Positions 31,594-43,970 of a stretch of 64,000 nt of DNA are shown here, in pieces; within the stretch, counting starts at the first letter, position 1, and each line of letters begins with the position of its first letter. Source of the stretch: Knoxdaviesia capensis (Eukaryota; Ascomycota; Sordariomycetes; Microascales; Gondwanamycetaceae). The notes beneath the pieces are model-generated. The model saw only the letters and a program-made list of their open reading frames with translations, searched no databases and had not been told where the DNA came from. The stretch covers positions 1,686,340-1,750,339 of the forward strand of contig LNGK01000008.1 of assembly GCA_001510575.1 (NCBI GenBank). Direction: 5' to 3'. Position numbers and translations under genes: made by a program.

Positions 31594-34410
31594 TGTGCTG
31601 GGGTCTCGGGGGGTTGGAGAGAACAGAGTCTTTGGAAAACGAGTGGATAGAGATGGACAGCTCTCAGGTGAAGCAAGAAAGGTAGCGAGTGACTGGGTAT
31701 CAGAGATACTGAGGAGTGAAAGGAAAGTCAAAGAGAGGTGGGTACAGAGATGAAGAGGGGGGAGGACGGCCTGCTTTTATGGACGAACCCCATCACGCGA
31801 ACTGCCCACCTTGGCTTCATTTCATCATATGGCGAGAGAATCACGGAAACAGACACCGGATAGATGGACCAGCCAATATCCATCTTGGTCGGACCCCAGA
31901 TTCCAGCGAGTTGACTTGCCGGCTCGTCGTCATCGCGATTCCGTGTCATCGTTTTCCCAGCTGAGGAATTGTTCCTCTTCCTCCTGAGACTACCGCCTAT
32001 CCGGCCAAAGCGCCAGAGAAGTTCCTTCGTCTCCCACAAGCGAAGAGACCACGTTTAGAAGGACTCTACGCCTCTCGGCGAGAGGACGAAAAGTTTTCTT
32101 CCCGGCACGCGGCCTGTAGAGTAGATGAATGAAGGAACCAAAACCACTCAGCCACAGCCCGCGGCTAATGGCCACAGCCAAAGGACCACACGCAGTTCTA
32201 GCAACTGTTGGTGTCTATCGCCCCGGCTCGGGGTATATATAGTGTCAGCTAGACGGCACGTAGATTAAACCCCAGAAAAACCAAGCGAGAGATGATGAGA
32301 AAGTCTCCCTGAAAGAAAAAATATATAAGGGAGTTGAGTATATATATACGAGCAGACAGATATAAACACGTTGTTTCTCTTACCAAATGGAATAACGTCC
32401 CTGAGATGCAGACATCCCCGTTGCTTTTCTGACTTCTCAGCCCATTCTCTCAGTCTTTGGTAGAGACGCACGGCGTGTATATTGCCGGGCCGCGCACCGC
32501 CACTTTGTACCTGCTTTAGTCTGGCCGGGGCGGCGGCTTTTTTGCTGGACGAGTTGTTTATTTGTGCATGAATGATTATACGAGAGGGCGAATGTGGGCA
32601 CAAGAAGGAGAGCACGACGTGGAATTTCAAGAGAGAATGAGGCTATCATGACCAGCTGCTGGCGTCAAGATTTGGGTGAGCTCCTGTCGTTCCTGTCGTT
32701 TGATAGGAGAAGATCGACATAATGGCTTCGCAAGTAGTGCCACACACACCACACATACATCGAAATGCAGATCTTGGATGAGCGCGGTGCCGTTTCTTTC
32801 CCGGTCGGCCACCTCTCCACCACTGACCGTTTCACCGGAACAATAGAAAAGACCACGACACCGACACGAACAGGCACAAAGAACCTTAGCAAAGAGCCTA
32901 AGACATTGTGAGGGGAGCCAATAACGAAGATCATGCAAAACCCCTAAGCATGCCAGTCACATTGAAACACGAGCAATAATAAGAAGAGATAATGTTCCTA
33001 TTCCATTGGTTCTATAGTCTTGCAAATTTCCGCCGCTGACGGAGGAGGATTAAAAGGGGAGATAATGCGCTTTCCTGGAGAGGGATTCCGTATATTTAGC
33101 CACCCGGGGAAAAGAGACGGATCCTACTGTGTCTACAGTTCGGTGCCATTTAACAGAGTCCTGGCCGTGTTCTCTCGGGGTGAGCTGAAGGAATATAGAC
33201 ACCGGGCGTTGGTATTTCTCGAGTGACCGAGGTAAACGACAGACAGCAACGACAGAAAGAAGAAGAAGAGGTGCCGGAGGAGACCGCCGTTTCCATTCTC
33301 CCGGAACTGCTAACATGTTTACCAGAATGCTTTTTTTATTATTTCTAGCTATTATCGGCATGCTTCTCTGTTTTTATAATAGCATGGCAACCTGGTGACA
33401 AAGGTCCGGTGGCGCTGGGTGGCTCCGGATGTGAGTCCCGATCACCCCCATGAGATCGATGGGGAACACGGTGGGATACACAGATGACGAGGCTGAAGAG
33501 GACACTCTGTGGCTTCTCTCTGCTCCACGGCAGAGTTATGTTGAAGAAAGGATTGTTGACGTAGGACACACTTCCCCAACAAACCCGCGATCGAGGAACA
33601 CCACCGCCGGAACCAGCCGCTGCCCGTCTGTCGGATAGTGTGCTGTGCAACGAGCGAGAGGTGTAGGGGAGTGCTGGAACTAGCAGGTCGATGCGGAAAA
33701 AGTGACTCCGCGGGTAGGTACATGCAAGTCTCCACCGGGACGCAAACAAGACGGGCCGGACAATTTGAAAAAAGAAGGATTTGAAGACCAAGTTGGAGGG
33801 GAGAACGGTTGGAAGAATTGAGCCGTGGGTAATGCCCGATTGCCTGCAGAACGAAAGGATATTTGATCAAACGGCGTGCTGTTCCCATCAAAAGTTGCTG
33901 GTGGCTTTTCTTTTTTTTGTTGTTGGGTGGTACCGGCCCGATTCGACCGAGCTGCAGCCGTCCGTTCCGTCCCTGGTCCTATTGGGAAGGGAAAAGCGTT
34001 TGCTTCGTGCCTGTTTGTGTGCGTATGCCGGTTGTTGGGATCCAAAGCTGGGCAGACTGGCGGCGGGAGAGACTTGGCTGGAGGTGGACGCCCTGAAAAA
34101 AAAGATAACAGGATGTGAACCGCTGACCGAGGCGGACGGGCGTTGGGATACTCCCGGACGCAGAAGAAGAGCGAAAGCGGAGACTCTGGGAGCAGAAGGC
34201 TGTGGGGATCTGGTCCGTGGATAGGGAGCCCGTGGAGAAGTGCGGCTAGCTGGCTACATAGCAAATCGTCGAAGGGAAGGTGTCTGCAGCCGCCAAAAGC
34301 GGGGGAGCTGTGGCCCCCGTGAAGACGCCCCGCGTAAAGAAGCACACACATCCTGTCCATCCTAAATCCATGGAAAGGTGTCGAGGGAGAGGTGGCGTCG
34401 AGCACAGCTT
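31594..34410. other. 2.8 kb intergenic region
   Basis: Holds the promoter of the GPI-protein gene and the 3' region of yae1, but no supported gene. Open frames such as 33.4-33.9 and 33.7-34.4 kb show unbiased composition, overlap each other on both strands and lack recognisable motifs. Confidence 0.45.
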
Positions 34411-35487
34411 TCACCACTCCAACACCTTCTTCGCCGGCACCGCCGCCACCACCGCGGCGCCAGCCCCGAGACCCACGGTCTCCTCGCCCGTATCCTCAGC
34501 AACTTCATCCCGGCCGGGGGCTTTGCTCCATGAGACCACGGCACCCGCCTCGGCAGAGCGTGCGGACTCGCCGGGAGCAGACGTGTCGGCGGCAGTGGAC
34601 GCTGTGGGTGCGGCAGGAGCAGGGGCCTCGGCCAGGATCAGCGGGTTGATCCCCCAGCGCGCCATTTCGGCCTCGACGCGCTCGGTCCACGCGCGGAGCA
34701 GCGGGTGCGCAGCCGCCACATCCGCGAACAGCACCGCCTCCGTCCCCGCCGCCGCTGCCCCCAGCTCCTCGCCACCAGCGGCGCTCGCGGCCGGGGCGCC
34801 GCCATGCACCCCCACGGCAAACTTCCACGTGCCGTCCGCAAACCAGTACTCGGGCCCAAAGACCCGCTCGACCGTCAGCTCCCGCCGCGCCTCCTCAAGC
34901 AGCACCTGCGCGGCCGTCGCCGCCTCCGCAGCCGCCTCCCCGCACCCCCCCGGCGCAGCAGCAGCAACGACGCCCGCGGCCGCCGCCTCGCAGATGCCCT
35001 CCAGCACGCCGACGAGGAACCCGCGGCGCGCGCCCACCGCCGCGCCGAGCGGGAACCCCTCGTCGAAGCCCGGCTGCACGGCGCCCGCTTTCGCGGCGCT
35101 GAGGCCCTCGCGGTAGCCCGCCGTCTCGTGCTCGCGCCGCAGCCGCGGCTCGTCGCTGACGGCGAGCAGCGCCGCGGGGGGCCGGCCATCCGCGCCGTGC
35201 TCTCCGGCCCCGGGATCCGGGAGGGCTTCGGGGGCGTCGTAGTGCTGGTGGGCGTGGGGAGACTGGCGAGCGTGGTGGTGGTGGTGGTGGTGCTCGTCAC
35301 CCATGTCAAACACATCATCCAGGAAATCCGCGGCGCTGCTCGCGCGGCGCGGGGGCGGGGTCGCAGCGTCCGTCGGCGGCGGGTCCGGCGCGAGCAGCAG
35401 CGTCGGGCCGGGCGGGAGCAGCATGTTGTCGTCGGCAGCCGCAGCGTCGAAGCCGAAGTCGTCGGGGCCGACCGGGCGAAAATGCAT
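34411..35487 (-). CDS. yae1: Yae1, Fe-S protein maturation factor for ABCE1/Rli1
   Basis: Yae1 with Lto1 forms an adaptor that hands the ABC protein Rli1/ABCE1 to the cytosolic Fe-S assembly targeting complex. Single exon, 358 aa. The diagnostic Gly-spaced helix motif is at residues 122-164: TAGYREGLSAAKAG, then QPGFDEGFPLGAAVG, then RRGFLVGVLEG, matching the deca-GX3 pattern shared by Yae1 and Lto1. The N-terminal part is proline- and aspartate-rich and includes FLDDVFDMGDE followed by seven histidines (66-72). After the motif come long alanine-rich stretches and an Ala/Glu-rich tail. It is longer than yeast Yae1 because of these low-complexity parts. The second Met (22) is a possible alternative start. 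Confidence 0.9.
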   Translation of the reverse strand: MHFRPVGPDDFGFDAAAADDNMLLPPGPTLLLAPDPPPTDAATPPPRRASSAADFLDDVFDMGDEHHHHHHHARQSPHAHQHYDAPEALPDPGAGEHGADGRPPAALLAVSDEPRLRREHETAGYREGLSAAKAGAVQPGFDEGFPLGAAVGARRGFLVGVLEGICEAAAAGVVAAAAPGGCGEAAAEAATAAQVLLEEARRELTVERVFGPEYWFADGTWKFAVGVHGGAPAASAAGGEELGAAAAGTEAVLFADVAAAHPLLRAWTERVEAEMARWGINPLILAEAPAPAAPTASTAADTSAPGESARSAEAGAVVSWSKAPGRDEVAEDTGEETVGLGAGAAVVAAVPAKKVLEW

Positions 35488-36676
35488 GGCTTTGCTTGCT
35501 TGCTTTTTGAGGGTTTCGGTGGACGAGCTTGAGATGCGAATATGCGTTTGCTCGCGTTTGCTCGCGTGAGTTCTAGAACCCTGGGCGATGGAAATGAAAA
35601 AATAAAAATAGAAATAAAAATTGCAGGTGGTTGTGGTTGGTTGGGTTTTGCCTTTGGTTCAGGATTGCTGCAAAAAAAAGGTGCTTGAGATCGGAAGTTG
35701 TCACGGGACGTGTCTTTTTTAATTTCTCGGTGGTGGGGTTGAAAAGCTCTTTAACAGGTTCGATGGTGGGGGGTGTTTCCCGCTGCTATCACGTCTTTTT
35801 TTTTTTTTTTTTTTTTTTTCGTCTTTCTTCTTTGTCCACTGCAACGTCATCTGGGTTGGGCTCCAGCGAAAAAAAAAAAAAAAAATAGATATATGTACAT
35901 AATCTTTCCACACTTCGCTGTGTCACACCAGGCAACATTTGTCCCACTATCAATCATGATCATGGCTGCAAATTGCAAGCTGAAACCCCCCAACTGTCTT
36001 CACTCTTTTGATCAAGCCTAATGCCCAAATCTGCCATCTTCGGTGTCTTTCCTCTTCCATTCGGTGTCACAGACCGTCCCCAACAGTAAATAATGACAAA
36101 ATCTCGCATGAAATTACACTTAAATCCCTATAATAAAGGCGGTAACTGAAGTCAAACCTAGAAACCGAAGATCGAGAATAGGAAGAACAGATGGAGAAAG
36201 GTAAACTCAAAAACCAGAGTATCCCCCCCCAAAAAAAAGAAGTAAAAAAGAACCCGAAAAAGGCGAAATCACAAAACAAAAACTGACTGAGAGATAAAAC
36301 ACTCTTCTCTTGTCTATTCCGATGCCACAGATCCTATCAATGAGAAGAATCTCTGCTCGTGGCTGTTTTTGCCACGCTTAAAAAATCACACTCAACACCA
36401 CCAGTATTTCTTTCCAACAAAACATTAAAAAATCAACAAAATTTGAAATATCCTTCAAGACTGTGTAGTTTCTTTCCTCCACAGCCTCGTCATCATAAAT
36501 GAGATAAAGGGGGGGGGGCAAGCTGTTAAGCTTATCTTATAAAATAATAAGAAAACGGGGGGGGAAAGCGCCGATCGGGCACTGTTGAGTTGTCCATTTC
36601 GGTGACGAATGGGCGGCTCAGCGTGCTGTGCAAGTCTTCTAGAAGTTGCCATCATGCCCAACTTGGAAGTTGAGCA
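35488..36676. other. Intergenic with homopolymer tracts
   Basis: Contains a T-run of about 24 at 35796-35819 and an A-run of about 17 near 35869-35885. It holds the promoter of yae1 and the 3' region of the F-box-like gene. No gene is seen. Confidence 0.5.
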
Positions 36677-39600
36677 TTACACGTCGTGGTTGTTGAGACC
36701 GTTACCCCCAGCCTCGCTGAACGAGTGGAACGCCTCGTCCACCATAAACGACTCAACAACTTCGGCCTCCGACATGGTGCCCAGCAGATTGTCCACCGCC
36801 ACCATGTTCATCACCTCGATCGAATCAACATCCAGGTCGAGGATGGCCCCCGGGGCGTGGTCGCTGAGCGTGGCCAGACTCTCCGGCGGGACGTGCTGCG
36901 GCAGCGCCTGCTGCGGCGTGAACCACCAGTCCAGCATGCCGGTCAGCGGGATGGTGATCCAGTGGCCCGAGATTGCCGCCGCCTGCGCCTGCGCTGCGGC
37001 GTCCAGCGGCTCCCAGCGGAACTGCGACACGTACGGGAACATGTAGCGTGTCTTGCCCACTAGCATGTAGAACTCGCGCTGCACCGCCATGGGCCGCTCC
37101 TGCTCGGCCCAGTCCGGCCGGTACTGGCCGATGGTCTCGCGGTGTCCGTTGGTGTATTCAACGAGAATGCCGATGATCGGCTGCTCCTCGCTGCGCATGT
37201 TCCGGCACGTGGTGATCTTGTGGATCTGGTTTAGCGAACACGTCGAGTAGTACCACGGCTCGTCGAGCATCCCCGCGGGGCACGGCGAGAACGGCTTGAG
37301 GATCGGCGGCGGTCGATCGCAGCGTCGCTCCGTGCCGCCTTCAATATCGGAAAAGGCAAAGTATCGGATTTCCTCGTCGCGAGACCCCCAGTGGTTTACG
37401 TAGATTCGAGACGGGATGTAGTTGGGCGAGAACAGGTGCTTGAGGTCTGCGCTTTGGATGTCTCGATAATCTCCCACCGAGACCAGCCGCCCCTTTGTCG
37501 TTGTAATCTAAAGTTCGACCGACCAAGTGCATAGAGGTCAGTAATCGGCTGCTTATCGTGGGTGGGTATCAGGCTAGACACTTACCGCGAGCCCAGGGTT
37601 CCCCATTTCACTTGTTTTGAACGACCAGAAGTCCGTGATGCACTCGTCCGAATCGATCGGCACATAGATCCAGAGCGACGCCTTATATCTGTCCTCCAGT
37701 TCACGCGTATCCGGGAACACGTCATCCGTACACGACTGGATCGCGAGGAGGCTCGACCAAGACATGCCAAAGAGCAGTCCGGTAACCTCAGGCGTGTTGC
37801 AGTCGAACGGCCGCATGTCCAAGTCACCAACCCCCGGCGCAACGGTGGTCAGCTCGTGGGTTCGAATATCGAGAACCGGCGTAATCCTGGGAACGAGCGG
37901 CCAGTTGATACTATTTTCATGGCTGGGTCCATGTCCAGAGATACCCCGTAGTTTGATGCCCTACATAGTTGTCAGTGAGGGGGGAAACGAAGCCAGACAC
38001 ACCAGTAAGTTGCCACAGCCAAACCACCAGACTTGTCCCAAGTTCCAACTCACATCTGAAAGAGTCGAGAACTGATAGATTCCAGACTCCTTTTCGACCG
38101 TATGCCACGACAGTCTTCTCCCCTCTTTGCTGAAGAGGAAGGATGGTCGCGGCCCGTCTTCAACTTCAAAAAACGCGATACAGACTCCAACATGGTCGTA
38201 CCCCACATGGATTTTCTTGACGGTCGAGTGCGGAGCCGCAATGAGAAGCTCGGCCGGCACGCCGTCTCGTTGCACCGACGAAACGCTGAGCCGCTCGATG
38301 TAGCTCTTCCCACCGATAAGCCGATAGTGCGCATAGACGGGATACTTGAGGTCGATGATCAGGCAGTGCGGCGTTTTCAACGTTCGTCGCAGCGTCTCCT
38401 GGTTGCAGATAGTCATGCACTCTCGGAGTAAATATTCGGCGATTCTCTTCCAAATGAACAGGGGGAGCCGTCTGGGGAACCAGTTCTGGATCATTAGCTT
38501 TGAGGCCAGCCGAAGGGCCCGAGTGGAGTTCTGGCCTTCGAGGCTTTCGTCTAGATGCCATGATGACTTGTTGTGGTCGGTAGGGAGGAGAAGCTGTACG
38601 ATGGTGGGAATGTTAAAAGCAGAAGATCGCCCGTACACGCGGGCGCAGATGTCGAAGCAGGAGGGGTGGAAAGCAATGGCCGGGAGCATTTCTCTATCCT
38701 TCATGACACACTCTTTTTGGCCGCACATGTCGACAACGGGATAAACCGGAGCCTCTGGCTGGTACTGGTAGGTGCCGTGAGATCGAAGAATGAACGGGGT
38801 TGTCACCGTGTTTGGGCTCAGCTCTATGATTATTGTTTGCATCTGTTAGGATCACGTTCATCTTCAACGGCTGGGCCTCCAAGGGGCCTTCTTAGCCAGT
38901 GGCCGGCGCCATATGGGGATTTATGCCACGATAGTCCCGACAAATCGTATCCAGATCCCGGGGTGATGGACATGCTGAATCGACTATCACGACGATAGTT
39001 GCCCTATCGGCCATTCTTTTCCAAGTCGCCGAAAGACGTGTTCTATTCACGCTTGTCTCAACCCCAGTATGCATACAAACGCGGGGGACATCGCAAACAC
39101 CATACACAAACCTACCTACAACGATGGAATCGCCATCCTCGAGATCGAACCGGCAGAGCCGACACTTGCGTATAGATATACAATATCCAAAGGAAGGATT
39201 GAGGTTGTTAAGCAGCAACGAGGAAGGCAGAAATGGGGCGATAGAATCCATTGGGACCAAGGCTTGCTGTTGTTGTGAGACCGGTTCTAGAATGGATCTT
39301 CTGGGGTTCACGGGATTTTGGAGAATTGCGGGAGTTGAGAGGTCGTGGGCGACTGAGGTTGAAGGTTGCAGGTGGTCCAAGACGGCCTTTTCCCTTCTGG
39401 TGGATGATGATGAAAGAGTTGTTGGTGGGAGACCAGGCCGGGCGAAAGATTTGGACACTCCGGTAAAAGTTGCGGCAAGAACGGGAGGCAGGCTTTCGGC
39501 AGGATGACGACGAACCTGGGAGGGGGTAGTCTGTCGGGGGGTTTTGGGGACTGAGGCGGGCCTGTCTGGTTGTGGCCGGCGGGATTGTCTTTGCGAGGGT

Positions 39601-40184
39601 TGCTTCGGATGAGACCTTTGGTTTGGTAGCTGCTGGGCGTGACTGGCAGGGCCAATGGTGTTGTTGGTGCCGGCAGACGGGTTTGGGTGCAGATCCACGG
39701 GAAGAGTCGGCTCTTTAGGGGCCAGTGTTGGGGCGGGAGCAAGCAACGGCGGTTGGGTGAGCCGTGGCCGTGGGCGGTTTGATGCGTCTTGGCCGGCCAT
39801 GGAAGCGTTGGGCAGACAAGGCTGGACAAAGGCCGGGGACGAGTGGTGAGGTTGATGCAGAAGCGGTTGACCTGGGTGGCACAGCTGCATATGTATGATT
39901 TCAGAGTTGTTTCGGGATGGCCATGTATCTCCGTGGAGATAGTCGGAAGTCTGGAGCGGAGATTCCTGCAGTTGCGGCGGGAGCTGGTGCAGGTGTTGGT
40001 GGTGCTGATGAGTCTGAAGGTATTCGTAAGACTCGGGTAGATGATACTGGCTGGAGTCGGGAATCCTGGAGTAGTCACCAAGAGGGATGAGAGAGGACGG
40101 ACGAGGAGAGGAAGAAGGTGCGGCGAAGGGTGGCCATATATGATTGTCCCCGGGTGGGAGTGGGTAAACAGTCATGGCCTGCAT
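36677..40184 (-). CDS. F-box-like fungal protein with N-terminal Cys/His module (function unknown)
   Basis: Four exons: 39120-40184, 38054-38842, 37586-37960 and 36677-37507. All join in phase 0 (introns 277, 93 and 78 nt), giving about 1019 aa. Residues 1-330 are Pro/Gln/Ser-rich and look disordered. A probable zinc-binding module follows, with C341-x2-C344 at the end of exon 1 and C395-x4-C400 plus H414-x2-C417 in exon 2; the split by an intron suggests both exons belong to one gene. An F-box-like stretch RRLPLFIWKRIAEYLL lies at about 479-494. The rest (YRLIGGKSYIERLSV, GYDHVGVCIAFFEVEDG, LFSPNYIPSRIYVN) resembles a common uncharacterised Pezizomycotina family. It may act in substrate recognition for ubiquitin ligases, but that is inference. 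The first intron lacks a well-placed branch point, so the exon 1 link is the least certain part; exon 1 could be a separate gene. Confidence 0.65.
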
Positions 40185-41440
40185 CCAAGATGGGCGAGAT
40201 CCTGGGACGGAACTCGCAGAGAGATAAAATTGATAGGGAGTTCAGGTCATACCAGAGCGGGCTGTAAGGAGAGGGAGGGAGAGAAGGGCATCCGGGCCTC
40301 AGAGCGTCATTTCATCAAAGCCGAGCGAAGAAGACAGGAAGAGGAGAGGGAGAGAGATGAGCTGGGGACAGCAGATAAGAAGAAGACAACACAACGGAGA
40401 TGAAGCAGAGAGAAGATGTGAGCGGGCCCCCAGACGAGAGTCTCTGAAAGAAAAAGAAAAAGAGCAGAAAAAGGACCAGCTCGAACGAGTGGGTTGAGAT
40501 TCATAGCCCCCCAAGGCCAATGTCGCAAAGCTATTTGGTACCACTACGTGTGACTGATGTGATGTAAGCTGTCAAGGAGATGAGGCCGTGATGTGAAGAG
40601 CCGGTGAAGAGATTGATTGATACACCAGCGCAAAAGCTACACCCCCGTGGACACACACACACACACACACACGGAAGAGGGGTATAAATATGGTGCAGAA
40701 GCGGATGGGGGGAGTGAGTCAAGTTTGGCGAATGAGTGGCAACAGGACGAGGCGTATGTGGCCGGGGCAGTTACGGACAGGTTCGGGGATATATGAAGAA
40801 CTTGGTCAAGCAGACACGCAGACACAGACACACCATGGAATGAGATATCACGGGTGGCAGAAGGGACGAGTCTCGGCTCCAAACAAGGCCAACGTTGCGT
40901 CAAGGCCGGTCAGATATGGTGGAGGAGAAATACCGATAAAGACGATGGAGTGAAGCTGAAGTCGGAGGAGACAGAGAGGAAGAGATCAAGAAGGTAAGAG
41001 ACAAGACAGAGGAGGAGGAGGAGGGCGAGGAGGACGAGGACGAGGAGGGTGTGTGTAGGTAAGAATGTACAGTGCATACAAACAGGTGCAGCATGGATGT
41101 CGAAGAATGTTTGAGTGCATGTAACGGAGAGTACTGGACGTATGTACAGTATGTAGGGGATGGATGAAGTCGGCGTGTGTCTGTGTGTTGTTGTCGCGGG
41201 CGGAGATGGCGAGAGAAGTTGAAAGAAGAAGAAGATTAGGATGATGACTTAGACACAGTTGGAAACGAGATGGAAGCGTCTGCAGTACCGGGGTGGCGGA
41301 TTCAGTGGTGATTGGGAAGGAGGGGGGGGTGGGCAAAAAAGGGAGGAAGGAGCAGTTGGAAGCTGGTGGGAGTGGGAAGGAAGGCCGAAAGGGAGAGAGA
41401 GGGAAGGAAGCAGGAAGGGGGGGGTGTGTGGATGTGGATG

Positions 41441-41457
41441 TACTGTACAGTACTGTA
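41441..41457. repeat. TACTGTACAGTACTGTA palindromic motif
   Basis: A self-complementary run built from TACTGTAC, one of many copies in this interval (see 43089-43101, 43956-43970, 44859-44873, 46079-46097, 46333-46370). Confidence 0.75.
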
Positions 41458-43955
41458 GTCCTTTGGACGACAGACGACAACAACAGCCAAACCAGAACCA
41501 GGTGTATAGGTAGAATAGACAGTGAGGGATAGATCTGGAAACAAACACACACACACACACACACACACATCAGCAAGATGCAACGAGGAAAAAAAAAACA
41601 AAAAGCAAAAAAAAAAAAAATGAACAGCAAGATGTGCAGGTCGGGAACAAACCGCAAAAGACACGCCGAAGGGCCAGATCCCTGAGCAGAGGTCCAGATC
41701 CCGATTAGCCAGAAGGGGCAACACCGCCTGTCTCTGTACGGAGATGTGAAGGAGAGGAGGAGCACACCACAGAACAGGAAAAAGCAATTATACCTGGTCA
41801 AGGTCCTTTCTTCCCCCCCTAGTCCATATTTTCTTTCCTTTTTCTTGTCTTTTTCTTTGCCTGGATGCTTTCTTTCTTTCATTTTTTATTATTATTTTTT
41901 TGTACCGTGTGGTACAAGCTTTGGGTGTGGAGTGCCAGCTCCTTTTTCCCTGGTGGTTTGCAAGCTTGAGCTGGGGGGGTGTTTAATGGTGGTTGGCTTA
42001 CACGATAAAATCAGGAAGGACAGACACTCTCAAGAGGGTTGCACCAGCGGGGAAAAGCAGACTTTTATTCCTAATTTTGGCTTATTTTATTTTATTTTAT
42101 TTTGTATCATTTTCCTTCCCTCTCTCAAGCAGTCAGGACCATCCTCACGATGGATGGGCGGATAGTGCACCGGCCGGTGTACCCCACGTACTGGGTCAAC
42201 CTGGCAGAGCTACCTTTCCCACCCACAGATGCGGTTACGTTAGGTATCGATGCAGGTAAATGAGGTGCATTGCATATTGGACACACTCACACACACCGAA
42301 GAGGCCTGACACCTCCTCCCCTTGGCTGTTTTTAAGCCCGTTTCCCTTTCTTATCCTACGCGAGCTACCAGACATATGACAATCCCGGACACTTTGTCGA
42401 CAGGGTGTGAGATCTAGACTCCAAGGTCACAACATCCTCGGGGTGGGTGGGTGGGCTTGCGCTTTTCCGGGCTATCACAAGCACCCTGGACAGGCCGTGT
42501 GTGTTAGTGCCAGTTCGCCAGGGAGGATATTTTGTCCATGTCTTAACGAGCCTGGCGAGAAATGGAGGACAGTACAGCAGAAAAGAAACGAAAGAAAAAA
42601 AAACGTGGCTTCGAGATACTGTATCTGGCCGGAACACCCACTGCCGGGCGAGGGAAGACAAAGACCCAGAGACGGAACAAGCTGTGAGGGGTAAGAACGC
42701 CAGCCAGCCGACGAAAGAGATGCGACAGAGAGAGAAGAAAAGAGGTCCCACGAGGAGCTGGCTGGTTAGGGCAAGTGGGAGTGGTTCGCGAGTGAACCGA
42801 ACGAACAGGTCAAGAAAGCCAGAAATCCCATTAACCAGGAAACAAGGATCAGCCATCGAGCCGGCTTGGTGTGGTTCACCACCACTTGATGGCAGAAGAA
42901 GGACAGGAGGCAGGAAAAAGGAACCACAAGGCATCCACACCCACACACACTTAGGTCAAGGTGGTCCGGAACCCAGCTGGTGTTGGAGCGACTAACAAGA
43001 TCATTTCAGCTGAAAGGGCCGGGGGGTGGGGGTACGGAGAGACTTTCTTTCGACGAGGGTCACATACTGTAATGTCAGTCCGTAGTCCGTACAGTACAGT
43101 ATCCTGTATCTCCAGTATCCTCCGGGCTCCAGCACGTAATCCTGACTCACGATGAACAGAGCCTCCGCGAGTTATCGGTTTCACCGTGTCAGCATCACTA
43201 TCTCCCCTCAGACTGCCTACATCACAGAGGCACGCGATCCACAGCGAACCGGGGGTCCTGGAGGTGGATTTCGGACCCTTGATCTCGGACCATCATACTC
43301 ACTCACGGGCTGAACGGGGCCCCTGGCAGACACACCACCATTGGTGTCCTCCTCATATCATAATCTGGAGTGGGACTGAGATCGCCATATAAGCCAATTC
43401 CCAGCTACCAGGCCTTGTTCACCTGGCGAGAGCTAGCTGAGAGCTGCTCTAGGTCTTGCTACTGAGAGCACCACCCCTGGAGCCAGGCACGGTGTTTAGC
43501 GGAGGGTGGGTCTTAGTGGGGGAGAACGAGAAAGGGGGGGCGTTTGGTGCGTGTATTTCTGGAAAACAAGAAGCACGGGTGCTAGAGAGGAGAGCTGCCA
43601 TGGGGCTGCGTGTGTCAAGCCACACAAAGCCCGGACACCGCGAGTCCTAATTCAGGGCCTCCGACCTTACAGCCCTAGCGGGTTGTTATTTCTTTGGAGG
43701 GACACTCTCGCCAGATATACAGTACACTGGCCCGCAGCGTCACTTCGCGCGTTTTCGCGTCCCGTGGCTCGCAGCCTCGTTGGAGAGAGAGAAACAGAAG
43801 GGAAGGAAGAAAGGGTTTTGGTCGCCTCCGTTCCATGTTTGTGGGGGCAGCAGCCGGCGATTGAAGGCGATGCAAGCTAAACGCAAAAGCAACCGCAGAT
43901 GACCAGGGCAGACAAAGCAGAGTTGAGTGGCGGAGAGTGCTCGTCCTCGAGTGTA

Positions 43956-43970
43956 TGTACAGTACTGTAC
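43956..43970. repeat. TACTGTAC-type palindrome
   Basis: The sequence GTACAGTACTGTAC is an exact inverted repeat, the same family of motif as at 41441 and 46333. Confidence 0.75.

Noticed and set aside
40986..41882. 298-codon minus-strand frame
   Set aside because: Built from simple sequence (AC and GGA repeats); Ser/Pro/Cys runs, not a real protein.
42150..42263. 37-codon ORF starting MDGRIVHRPVYP
   Set aside because: Plausible-looking but too short; no splice partner or family match could be supported.
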